From the NCBI GenBank assembly GCA_900175165.2, contig FWWN02000619.1, forward strand, positions 2,671 through 66,670: a stretch of DNA of 64,000 nucleotides, read 5' to 3'. The first letter of the stretch is position 1. Each line of letters opens with the position of its first letter. A model generated the notes under the pieces. That model searched no databases. It was not told where the DNA came from and saw only the letters and a program-made list of their open reading frames with translations. The position numbers and the translations under genes were made by a program. This stretch comes from Rhizomucor pusillus (Eukaryota; Mucoromycota; Mucoromycetes; Mucorales; Lichtheimiaceae). Shown piece by piece: positions 20,824-30,724 of this stretch.

Positions 20824-22554
20824 ATGTCTACAAAGATTCACGATGAGATTTCCGAGAGAAATGCCGAGTTGTTGAATGACGTAGCATACGTCGACTACGC
20901 GATTGGTGGATTAAATCCACGATTCAGTTGGGCCGATGTGTCTACGGCCTTTTGTGACAGTATGCCCTTCTGGTGCCTGACGTGTGCGTCCCTGATGAGG
21001 AAGCCTGAGGAAATCGGTCGATTCATTAGTCTAATACGCGCACGTTTCGCGATGGTGGCGGATGAGTTGCCCCGCGTCATCATCAAATGCGTCTATTCGG
21101 GCCTTTGCGGGGAGCGTTTGACTGTCTTCCCAACTGAGAAACTCCAACGGGCGTTGAGGGAACTTGGAATAACGGCCAAGGATTTCAAAGGAGCGTACAT
21201 TGCGATCAAAGTGTCATTCCAACAAGGGATTCCACTCCATACTGTCATTCGATGCGTGCGACAAGCAGTGCGACTCTTGGAGGAGAGTACGGTAATCCTA
21301 CACGATATCGATATTGCGGTTTACTGTGCCTTTATCTCTACTCGAGCAATCAACAAGGAATATCTAATGACGCTCGGTGTGACTGATCGAGATATCGCCG
21401 ATGACGTTAAGGATGTAGGATTAAACTGTATTTCCTGGCGAGGATACACAACATCGGTCCCACCCGTGATGCTTAGGACGAAAATCTACAACAAATTCGT
21501 CTAGATGCTTGAGAGTACGGATGTCAGGTCCAAAGTCAGACCTCAACCGGCCAACCTTATTATGAATCCATGTCCCCGTTTGACGGAGAAGTTGAAATCC
21601 TTTATGGCTAGTGGCATGTCACGTATCGAGATTACCTTTTACTCGTCAACTATATATATCGTTGAGGAGTATCGATTGATTCTCGATCAAACGCTCGAAC
21701 GATTATCCCAATGTCCCACGTTTGAGATATCCTTTGAGCGTCAATGGCGTGCTCTAGCGAATGAGATCAGCTCGTTTTCTGCTATCTACGTCCAGGATAA
21801 AGGGATCTTTGGATATTCGCACTGGTGGAATTCGACCACCAGAAAGAAACAAGGCGTGTGTCGGTCGAGAGTTGACGGGAAAGATCTTATTCAGTTGCTG
21901 TCAAACTTCTCGTTTAATGATCGTCCTATACACTGTCTTATCCTGGAGACGGCGAGGGATGAGGATCAAAGTCACTCGCCTTATCATCTCGTACAGTATC
22001 GTGGGAACGTTCGGACAAGGTTTGCTACGACACTTGTACCGGCTCAAAACGACCCTCTCTATCCGTTTCGATCATCCCTTCCCGGCGTGCCTTTCTTTGC
22101 GTCGATCGGTCTAGTAGAAGCCAACGGAGTTCTAATCGATTGGCCATTGGATCGTCTGCGTAAGGCGACAAAAGATCGAGAGGCATCCACCGTATGCTCC
22201 ATACAACTGTATGAGGAAAATATCAGGAGCATGCCCTCGGGTGATCATGTCCGTGTTGATGATAGCCGTCTAGTCGAGATGCGCAACCTATTGAGGCCGA
22301 CGGACTATAAAGCGGATTACAACGTACTTGTTCTGGGCTCGTCGTACACTATCACACATTTCGGTACTACGATGTATAAGGGTAGATTGTATATCTGCTT
22401 GCAATCGGATGACGAGATAGGATTCCAATGCAGTAGCCAGCGCCTTGCGAGTGTCGTAGAAGAATACATTCAACGAGGTGAAATCTTTACTATCCATGTC
22501 GACGGTATCGTTAAGCGGCGTGGATTCAAAGAAATCAATGCACGAATCGAGTAA
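20824..22554 (+). CDS. Large hypothetical protein (576 codons) with one in-frame TAG; replication-initiator-like motif order
   Basis: An intronless ORF from the ATG at 20824 (context AACCATGT). Codon 227, at 21502-21504, is TAG; the same frame then runs 349 codons to the TAA at 22552-22554. No other break occurs, so I treat it as one gene with a nonsense mutation or readthrough site. I do not recognise the family. What can be seen: HDIDIAVY (about 160-167), RTKIYNK (218-224) just before the TAG, and SRIEITFYSS (about 266-275) after it. An order of hydrophobic-Asp-hydrophobic-Asp, then K-x-Y-x-K, then R-x-E also occurs in some plasmid and phage rolling-circle replication initiators, but three short motifs are weak evidence. 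The C-terminal half has KKQGVCRSRVDG and TITHFGTTMYKGRLYICL. There are no membrane segments. It lies 80 bp downstream of the broken transposase and shares its codon style. Confidence 0.45.
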
Positions 22555-23114
22555 TATAGCGTACGACCTTTAAAACTACTCGACATACTTACCGGGAATC
22601 CAAGGGGGGGAATATCCCGGTTCAAGCCATTGGCCGTAGTGTCCCTCCCACTCTTCCAGGGTTTTACCCACCCGGTTCCATCTCCCCGGTCGGGTCCCCT
22701 CCTATATACAGAGAACAAGCATACTTATATCTTACTTAACAAGGGATACAATTGCATAAAGCATAGCCGAAGGCAGCATACTCTCTTCCTATATACAGTA
22801 TAATCCATAAATGTATTCTCATGCCTCTTCTTTGCGTTATATACAGAAAACAAGAAATGTACTAAAATATAAGTAACAAAGGACATAGTTGCATAAGACA
22901 TAGATGAACATAGCATACTCTACCCACCAAATTCTATATACACGTCCTGTATGACCTAACAATGGACTTCACTACTTCGTTCGTCCTCTTACTCACAATA
23001 TTCAGCCACAAAGCTATGGAACCCATGGTCAGCTAGTATGTTTTTGACCAAGTCTTCTCTACTGTCGATATCAACCCCACCAGTAGCCCGGTATAGTACT
23101 TTGTCGTTTACCAG
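22555..23114. other. G/C-run region and tandem duplication, no gene
   Basis: At 22600-22700 there are G7 and C-rich runs (GGGGGGG, CCCACCCGG, CCCCTCC) resembling stretches at 25310-25410, 37300-37350 and 38590-38670 near other copies of the same transposon group. A tandem duplication at 22703-22922 follows. No gene seen. Confidence 0.4.
22703..22922. repeat. Imperfect tandem duplication
   Basis: Two related units of about 82 bp begin TATATACAGARAACAAG at 22703 and about 22838 and both end CATAGCATACTCT-like. A third TATATACAG lies between them at about 22790. Similarity is roughly three quarters by eye. Confidence 0.5.
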
Positions 23115-23374
23115 GGAGGTCGTCTAGAACCACATGTACGATGTTGCACCGGTCAAAGTCCCCGCTCCGCGGGGCTACACGGGTTTTTGAAAATATGTGG
23201 TGATCGCTTGAAGCAAGGACTTATATAAAGTTCTGTGAACCTTTCTGGATAAGGGATAATTATTGTATCAAGAACGATCGAGTGATCACCCCATATTCTC
23301 AAAAACCCGTGTAGCCCCGCGGAGCGGGGACTTTGACCGGTGCAACATCGTACATGTGGTTCTAGACGACCTCC
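23115..23374. mobile_element. Foldback MITE, family F2 (copy F2a)
   Basis: A 260-bp palindromic element. The left arm starts GGAGGTCGTCTAGAACCACA and includes CCCCGCTCCGCGGGGCTAC; the right arm mirrors it and ends GTCTAGACGACCTCC-like. The arms are about 100 bp with few mismatches. Related copies are at 24682 (truncated by the gap) and 39440-39699. Confidence 0.85.
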
Positions 23375-24099
23375 ATTAGCTGCATAAATCAGGTGCACGA
23401 ATGTACCTTGGGCGCTCAATGCTGCAGGTAGAGTCGTGCTGTTATTGACGGCTGCGCTTGGAAAGGCTACAGTGGTTTTGTCAAGCATTCAGCCTGCAAT
23501 TGAAAGACGTTCGAATTACTTACGAGGAAAGACTGGTTTGAATTGACCGAAGAGAAATAAGTTATATGCTGCATGGCGAAGGAATCTACTAGTTCTGTAT
23601 AAGTGCTAGTAGTAGTCTGCGGACGCCCTAAGTGAAAGTGATAGGCCCAAAGGTTGCTATACACATCGAGTATTCGTTTGTATAGACTATCATGAGTAGC
23701 ATATGCCGACTTTTGGTCCTTGTTTTCTATGGTCTCAAGATGACTGATGTGGTTCGCGAGCGTGTTTCCGGGTTTGCTTCTTGTAGAAGTAGTTGCCAAA
23801 GTGATCAACAGCGGTGCACCTTGTGCACTCACGGTCAATATATTCGTTAGTTCGGGTTTGCTTAGGCATTTTAGTAGAATGGCGACTTAAGATTCTTGAA
23901 ATGTAATGAAGAAGGGAGAGGCGCCTGGCTAACATTTTAGACTCAGCTAAGGTACATGCTATGTAAGGAAATTAAGGTATCTGCGGCAGATACCTGTCAT
24001 ATACCAGCTGGTATCTGCCTGCAAAAATTTCAAATACCACGATTTCTCACTGCTGGCGAGGCTACAAAAGGGGCATGATGAAGTGTTGAGTAGGAATCT
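23375..24099. other. Unresolved stretch before tRNA-Pro
   Basis: On the minus strand an ATG at 23869 opens about 44 codons with a Cys pair (ECTRC), overlapping another frame open from 23838 to 23467. Neither shows a known family and I do not call a gene. Two palindromes at 23975-24014 are listed separately. Confidence 0.25.
23975..24014. repeat. Two adjacent perfect palindromes
   Basis: AGGTATCTGC-G-GCAGATACCT (10-bp arms, one-base centre) spans 23975-23995, and the uninterrupted palindrome ATACCAGCTGGTAT spans 24001-24014. They end about 85 bp upstream of the tRNA gene. Related GTATCTG/CAGATAC words recur at 29780-29880 and 39010-39045. Confidence 0.6.
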
Positions 24100-24171
24100 G
24101 GCTTGATGGTTTAGTGGTATAATTCTCGCTTAGGGTGCGAGAGGTCCCGGGTTCGATTCCCGGTCAAGCCC
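24100..24171 (+). tRNA. tRNA-Pro (anticodon AGG)
   Basis: A 72-nt cloverleaf. Acceptor arms GGCTTGA (24100-24106) and TCAAGCC (24164-24170) pair fully. The D arm is GGTTTAGTGGTATAA-type, the anticodon loop is TTAGGGT with AGG within CTCGC/GCGAG stems, and the T arm is CCGGG-TTCGATT-CCCGG. There is no intron. Internal promoter boxes A and B are intact. Confidence 0.95.
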
Positions 24172-24209
24172 TTCCTTCCCCATCCCAATGATGGGTAAAG
24201 TGTTTTGCG

Positions 24210-24495
24210 GTTGTGTCATGACGCTAATCTTTTGCGCTACAAACCCACAGAGTCTTGTCACAATGGAGAGATCACGAAGTAAGAGGGTAATAGATAAGTG
24301 TCTATGTATTCTTTTGTGTATGGGGATATTTATACTGCTTTTTAACTCTACGGACATCTAGTAATAAAAGGAAGGGCTAGTAGTATCTAAATGGTTTGTG
24401 CTATGAAAATGGATTCAAAAAGGAAAGGTGTTTTAAGAGAGTGGCGCACAACGGCGAAGTGTCAATAAAGGAAACGGGCAACTTCGTGCACGACA
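24210..24495 (+). mobile_element. Repeat of the tRNA-flanking family (short or truncated copy)
   Basis: This matches 40240-40537 in several blocks (ACCCACRGAG, a GGTAATAGATAA / GGTAAATAAG block, ATATTTATACT, AATAAAAGGAAGGGCTA), and ends with the same CGTGCACGACA. It begins about 39 bp after the end of tRNA-Pro. No ORF. It is probably a shortened LTR or LTR-like remnant. Confidence 0.55.
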
Positions 24496-24592
24496 ATACT
24501 CCTATCCGAGAATGTTGGTCGTCCAACAACGATAAGAAGAGTGAGTTAGGGGGACTTGGAGGCAGAGAGTCATTGAGCGGCAGGGGCGACTA

Positions 24593-24681
24593 GGGATCAC
24601 CAAATGTCAGATCGGATCGGATCAATGCAAATCTGAATCCGACCAGACTACCTTTAGATTGGATCCAGGTATATCTGATTC
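24593..24681. mobile_element. End fragment of the GATC-rich element
   Basis: It begins TA-GGGATCACCAAATGTCAGATC and matches, in reverse, the right end of the element at 31608-32297. It is cut off by the MITE that starts at 24682. Confidence 0.7.
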
Positions 24682-24774
24682 GAGGTCATCTAGAACCACA
24701 TTCACGACGATCCTCTCGTTAAAGTCCCCGCTCCGCAAGGCTACGCGGGTTTTTGAGAACATGGGCTAATCGCT
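24682..24774. mobile_element. Truncated MITE F2 (copy F2b), left arm only
   Basis: The left arm GAGGTCATCTAGAACCACA... with the CCCCGCTCCGC block runs into the assembly gap, so the right arm is not seen. A foldback of this kind is a likely reason for the gap. Confidence 0.75.
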
Positions 24775-25215
24775 NNNNNNNNNNNNNNNNNNNNNNNNNN
24801 NNNNNNNNNNNNNNNNNNNNNNNNNNNNNNNNNNNNNNNNNNNNNNNNNNNNNNNNNNNNNNNNNNNNNNNNNNNNNNNNNNNNNNNNNNNNNNNNNNNN
24901 NNNNNNNNNNNNNNNNNNNNNNNNNNNNNNNNNNNNNNNNNNNNNNNNNNNNNNNNNNNNNNNNNNNNNNNNNNNNNNNNNNNNNNNNNNNNNNNNNNNN
25001 NNNNNNNNNNNNNNNNNNNNNNNNNNNNNNNNNNNNNNNNNNNNNNNNNNNNNNNNNNNNNNNNNNNNNNNNNNNNNNNNNNNNNNNNNNNNNNNNNNNN
25101 NNNNNNNNNNNNNNNNNNNNNNNNNNNNNNNNNNNNNNNNNNNNNNNNNNNNNNNNNNNNNNNNNNNNNNNNNNNNNNNNNNNNNNNNNNNNNNNNNNNN
25201 NNNNNNNNNNNNNNN
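24775..25215. other. Assembly gap (441 N)
   Basis: No sequence. It is flanked on the left by one arm of a foldback MITE and on the right by an inverted copy of 37187-37282. Its true length and the join are uncertain. Confidence 0.95.
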
Positions 25216-25411
25216 ATAGACCGAACTCGTTTTAAAGGTTGGCCGTCGATCCGGCGGGGAAGTCATAGATCGACCATCTATGGACGAATCCTTGGATATG
25301 GACGACCTTCCAAGGGGGTGTCATATGGGCTCAGGCCATTGTGCGTACTACCCCCCACCTGGACCAGTCTTACCACCCCCTCGGTCGATGGCCTCCCCAC
25401 CATATTCTCTA
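25216..25411. other. Transposon end fragment, inverted copy of the H2 3' flank
   Basis: 25216-25310 is nearly the reverse complement of 37187-37282, the sequence just after the chromodomain transposase. After it come C-rich runs. This suggests another member of that element lies, at least partly, in the gap. Confidence 0.6.
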
Positions 25412-25655
25412 GGAGGTCGTCTAAGACCAAAAAGCTTGCGCCTGTCTGGGTAAATAGGACCCGCTTCGCAAGCTACGCGGGTCTTTTAAAACATTCGAAA
25501 TGTCCTTAGTCGTCCATCGATGTTTTGGACATTCCTATCCTGAAGCATAGGATAAGGCTAAGGACATTTCGAATGTTTTAAAAGACCCGCGTAGCTTGCG
25601 AAGCGGGTCCTATTTACCCAGACAGGCGCAAGCTCTTTGGTCCTAGACGACCTCC
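25412..25655. mobile_element. Foldback MITE, family F1 (copy F1a)
   Basis: A 244-bp palindrome with ends GGAGGTCGTCTAAGACC and GGTCCTAGACGACCTCC. The arms of about 105 bp contain GACCCGCTTCGCAAGCTACG. It is about 95% alike by eye to the copy at 36210-36454. It abuts the start of Plavaka copy A. Confidence 0.85.
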
Positions 25656-27574
25656 ATTTACTTGACAATTAACAGTCTCCACTGCTCCGAATGGTATAAG
25701 CCGGAAAATTTAATCCTCGTTGGCATTATGCAAGGCCCAAAATAACCTAGCAAGCACCAGATAAACCACTATCTGCAACCACTCGCTGACGAACTGGAGA
25801 AGCTCTATACTGGAGTTACAACAACAGTAAACGGCCGATCCAACACCCGGATACGAGCAGCGTTGCTGATGGTCGCTTGCGACATCCCAGCTGCCCGAGA
25901 AGTCTCCGGATTTACAGGCATTGGATCAATCTGCGCCTGCTATAAATGCAAGCGGTATTTTCCAGTATCCCTGGCAATCACTTGAAACGTGGTTTCTCTG
26001 GATTCATGACAGAGGAGACAGCACCGTGAGAGGAACGCAGTGGAACTGAAAACAGAACTCACGCCAAAGCTTGGGCAAATGCCGGCAATCTGGATGAAAG
26101 AAGGATGATCGAGAGAGCGTATGGTGCTCGCTGGTCCGAGCTTCATTGCTTGACCTATTTTGACGCAGTCCGCTGTACAATTGTGAATCCAATGCAAAAT
26201 TTGTACTCTCGCACAGCCAAACGTATCTTGAATCTCTGGAAATCGTTGGTCGATCCGAGTATGAACAAGCCTTTGCTCACCACACAACACTTGGAAGTTA
26301 TGGGTGAGCAAATGAAAAATATCTTCCTTCTCTCAGACTACGACTTGCCTAGAGGAAAATCTCATCCGGTTGCGTGAACTTGCCTTGACTTCCGACGAAT
26401 GGAGAAGGTGGGTTTTGGCTGCTTCCTCAATCCTGCTGAAGCAAAAGCTAGTCGGGGATGATATGCGATTGTGGCTGAAGTTCGTTCAAGGCAATTATCT
26501 TCTATCCAGGCCCTCGATATCGTTAAAGGATTTGGACAATGCCCACGAGTACCTTCGCCAGCTTTGTGAACAGTACGGGAGGCTGTATGGCAAGGATGAG
26601 ATCACACCTAACATGCATTTCCATAAGCATTTGAAGAAGACGATCAAGGATTTCGGACCGATATATGCTTTCTGGCTATTCCGCTTTGAACGATTTAATG
26701 GATTGCTAAAGTCGATAGATACCAACAGCAGAGACGGTTTCGAAGTCACTTTCATGAGCAAGTGTATCGAAACATATTACGCAGCTGACGGTTCCGAAGC
26801 TTGTACGTGCGATTTTCTTCCTGTCCTTTGTTCATCGCAATTCTGATGAAACTTATCCCTTGTAACCATCGGATCCACATCGAATGAGCAAGAGGAACCC
26901 GCCTTTAACGTTGCTGCTTTCGACAGATACGCGCAACCAAAGAGCGACACCACCGATCTTGGATGTCTCGGTTGGGAACCATTGCCCTCCGCGTTCGCTT
27001 CGCTCAAGATGTCTGAATACGCCCTTTTAAGCAGCAAGCACTATGATTGTCTGTTCGACTATTACAACGGTGTATACAAAGACCTGTGCGCAGAAGGTGC
27101 TTACCAGAATAATAAACAAAACGATGGTCGTAAACCTCATACGCAAGACTTGGACCATTAATATCCTGGGCCAAATTTACAGCTGCCAGGATAGTCCTCG
27201 GAGTATCAGAGACGCCTACATACAGGCTTACCTTGATGCAGACCCATAAACTGGTGAACTGTTCGAACGCCCGATGCTACGATCAGGGCTAGTTCTACAC
27301 TATTTCACGCATATGCGTCGACTGCCTGCCGCGGGCGATTCCGAAGTGGATTTTCAGCATTTTTTTTTTTGCCTTTGTGCGATCGTACAAGTGTGCCGCT
27401 TACGATGTCCCTTCGTTTGAACCTCATGAGCTGAGAGTATGGGATAAGTCCTGTACTCCTCTTAACTGGACGTGTATACTGCCGGTCCACCAAAGCTATT
27501 CGCCAATTGGAGTATCCCGCTGGCTTGATGACAACATTGTCGTCATTCCATTGCTTCGCAAGCTAAAAGGCTGA
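25656..27574 (+). pseudogene. Plavaka/CACTA-like (Tnp2) transposase, degraded copy A
   Basis: Segments in shifting frames keep the family order: LTINSLHCS... right after the MITE, then INHYLQPLADELEKLYTG, IRAALLMVACDIPAAREVSGFTG with a CACYKCK zinc motif, GARWSELHCLTYFDAVRCT, IVNPMQNLY, and the C-terminal domain MHFHKHLKKTIKDFGPIYAF + WLFRFERFNGLLKSI. The tail ends LPLLRKLKG-like at about 27574. Several stops and frameshifts make it dead. The N-terminal part is missing, apparently cut by MITE F1a. A pure T run interrupts the tail at 27358-27370. Confidence 0.8.
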
Positions 27575-27623
27575 ATAATAATTATATAATATAATAGAAA
27601 ATCAATATAATTAAACGCCCCTG

Positions 27624-28625
27624 TTAATACACTCCAAAGAATGCAAGGTAAGTGTGAAGAATTGTCGTGTGCTTGTAGTTAACTGTCAGCGACAGCATAG
27701 GACCATCCTCCTCTATTATGCCAGGTAAGAGTCCATACGCAAAAGGTTCCTTACAAACATTGAATGCCTTGAATAAAGTACAAAAAGGAGGTACAGGAGA
27801 TGCTTTATTCGAACCGAACCGAAGGGCTGAGGCGATCCGGCTTCGCCCAACGCTTCGGCAGATTTGAAGGGTACACCTCAACGTCTTCAATCACCATACA
27901 CGACTTTTCCGGCCACACGCGCTTCGACATCTCCGCCTTTTGCTTGTCGGCAAGCGCAGAGAGTCTCCCTAGGAATCGGTTTGTCTGAGTATGATTTCCT
28001 TTTAGTATTGTCCTTTCTGTGTAAGCATTTATGCAAACGTACCTCATCATTTCTCCAAGTCGGACGAAGGACCTTTCTTGCGGTCCAGCGATTATCGACC
28101 TCATCAGTTACGTCTTCGTCGCCCGACATAAACTTCGGACAAAGAAGATCTTCCACGCCCTTGAAATCCTTGTCAATGTCTGCCTTGTTGGCTTTATAGG
28201 CAGCCTTTCTGACTTTGCATTTCTATTCGAAAGTATGAGTCTCGATGAGTACGGTGGTATACACGAACGTACCGTGTACAGGCGATTGTTGCGCGTCTTC
28301 TTCCGACGCTCCTGCTCCTTCTGGTACTCGCTGCTACTTCCCTTCTCTTTCTGATATCTTAGCTGATTTCTCGGCTTCTGCAAAACAAAGTCATCGGTCC
28401 AGTACGGATACTTGGCATCTTCAGGTAGCTCGCGGATATACCGTTGCATTGCGGCGACGACATTTACAATTCAGCCATGTCCGACTCCGACATCGCGATG
28501 CGAGTCTCCAAACGCTCGATAAGGGCATCCTTATCGTCATCTTTTCTAGGTCGCTTGCGACTGTTTTCCACGACGGCGGGACCAACAGCAGCGGATCGAA
28601 CAACGGGGATTCCTGAGTAAGACAT
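27624..28625 (-). pseudogene. Multi-exon gene of an unnamed family, probably broken by two frameshifts
   Basis: The ATG at 28625 opens a coiled-coil start (ALIERLETRIAMSESDMAEL). The frame shifts near 28463 into NVVAAMQRYIRELPED and WTDDFVLQKP, followed by a Lys/Glu-rich basic stretch to a GTACGT donor near 28260. The next exon (about 28214-28052) has the acidic KFMSGDEDVTDEVDNRWTAR. A third (about 27987-27811) ends SPSVRFE at a premature TAA. A second frame (SNKASPVPPFCTLFKAFN) continues toward 27624. I read this as one gene with two single-base shifts, caused either by decay or by sequence error. I cannot name the family. Its position inside the transposon island and lack of known domains suggest a dispersed gene. 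Confidence 0.5.
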
Positions 28626-30544
28626 GTTGTGAAAAGGAGAAAGAGACTTCAATAGAAAGAAAGTATCGTATAATCAATCTGGATGATAGGTTTTTATTTG
28701 CAATGTTTGCAGCTCTCTCATAATAAGCAATCCAACAACATCGACTATGAAAAAGTCAATCGTTGTACCGCACCATAATCAGAATATCCTATCCCTGGGA
28801 AAGGCCCAGAAAAAGCAGCCAAAATACAAACGCTATATCAATAAGGCAACCATTTCACAAAGAGTTTCAAATTATATCTCATTGCTATCCTTGTTTTACA
28901 AAGCAGTAATTTTCATACCAAATTCCACGGAGGCTTGTCATAGACACACGCGAGCAGCGCTTCAGACACTCCAAGTAAATTGAGCACTGGTCTGCAGCTT
29001 CTAGGGGGCTGTATTGCTGCTAATGGGCGCAGCTGAAACTTTAAATTGGAAGGTGCAAACGGATATGGACTTTGTCATCCCTTTCCAGTTTTTCTCACTT
29101 TCTCAAAAAAATTTTTTTTCGGCGAAACCTTAAGGTAGGTGCCGTAGGAACCGGTGGGTGTGCATCCACTGATTGACAACGTCGTCTTAGGATTGAAACT
29201 GCAATTCAGCCAGTATATGGAAAGCACTTTTAGAAATTGGTTAGTACATTGGCTGCGAAGAAGGCATCCTGTAAGCCACTAATGTGCTTTACGTCCTTTA
29301 GGTGTTAACTCTTTAGCTTAAACTGGATTACATTGCCAGTTTGTTCTCTTCCCCGTATGCTGTATTATCTCGATAGTGCGTATTTGCCCATTTCTGAATG
29401 AATGATAAGTGCATGTATAACTAATTGTTTGACACAGCTGATGAAAGCTAACTCTTTGGCACCTGGGGAACATTAGTCGTGAGAAGTTTTCAGGTATCTT
29501 TATACCTTTATACGCGTCTTTACTTCTGTTTTCTAAAGGATTCTTCCTTTTTCAGGTATATGTGTTCTCGATGACTTCGTATCGCCATTCTTTACATTTT
29601 ATTCAATAAATAAGCGCGTGTCTATAGAAACCTAAAGAAGTGTATTTGAAATGCGGTCCAACGGGAAGTGTAAGAGAGTGTAAAAGCAACGAATAAAAAG
29701 CATTCTTGATGTTCCGTAATTGGTATAGCTCTGGTATATGCTAGCAGAAACCATGTAGAAACCACCTGGTGATAATTACAGATACTTACAGAAACCAGCT
29801 GTTATCTGTTTACAGATATTTTACAGACACAAAGCGGACTCTGTAAGGTATCTGCATGCAGATCAGTCCAGATACCAGGAAGTTATGTCTAGTGAATTAA
29901 TTATAACACTGCGGGAAAAGTGCCGTTTTGGACCCGTTTCAGAAATTCTGAAATTTTGTATTTCAGACACATTACAGAAACCTCTCAGAAAATTTTTCAT
30001 TACAGAAATATTTCAGACGTCTTTCGAAATATGGAAAAACAAAATTGAGATTCAAATACAGTGAAATGGACGCTTGCACCTGAGCTCTGAACGCAAACCC
30101 ACTTCTTGGCCAGAGAACAAAATTGACTTTGGAAATTTTGAAGAAGTTTCCTTGCTACATTTCATTTCGTTTTTTCCCTCCCTTTCCTTTTCCTTTTTAA
30201 CCTCTCTTTTCTTTCCTATTTTCTGTCGCTTCTTTTTCTTCTGTGTAATCCCTCATAGACAAGTAACTCGAAAACATCCGATGTATATTACAGAAATCGA
30301 ATGAAACTGTTATTAACTGACTTTAAGCGAAAATATGCCCTGCTTGCGACAGCAGTATAAATAATAATATTATCAGTATTAGTAATATTATTGCTATTGC
30401 ATGTAAGTAAAAAAATAAATACGTGCATATAGGGACCAACATGGAGACTACTAGTAGTCTCCTATTGTTATTTGTTTAGGTAGATACATGATGGCATAAG
30501 TTGTTACAGCGAACACCGGATCCGAAGCAACAGTATCTACCGCA
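28626..30544. other. Gene-free stretch with CAGATA/TACAGA-rich section
   Basis: No gene recognised in 1.9 kb. Between about 29735 and 30015 the words TTACAGA, CAGATAC and CAGAAAC recur many times in imperfect tandem order. An A/T and TC-rich stretch at 30150-30250 may be an old retrotransposon flank. Confidence 0.4.
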
Positions 30545-30724
30545 ACATCCACAGTATCCGCAGCAATATCTCAATAGTGTAAATACTCTCTCTTGGATAT
30601 TGAATAAAAAACCCAGTTTCACAACCAGTTTTGTAGCCCGATTCTCCCTTCTTCCTTTATTTCTTCTTAGCAACTGCATCACTAGTTGACCTTGCTAACT
30701 AGAAAACGTCCACGACCATAACAT
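30545..30724 (-). mobile_element. LTR-like repeat, inverted relative to the copy at 40741
   Basis: Read on the minus strand it starts TGTTATGGTCGTGGACG and continues with GCAGTTGCTAAGAAG and TATCCAAGAGAGAGTATTTA, matching 40741-40920 closely. Its edge truncates Plavaka copy C. It has the look of a solo LTR, but no target-site duplication was established. Confidence 0.55.

Noticed and set aside
24753..25266. Long open frames across the gap on both strands
   Set aside because: They consist almost wholly of N and carry no information.
25412..25655. CRISPR-like or terminator-like reading of the strong hairpins
   Set aside because: There are no spaced direct repeats; equal-length copies in other places show these are foldback MITEs.
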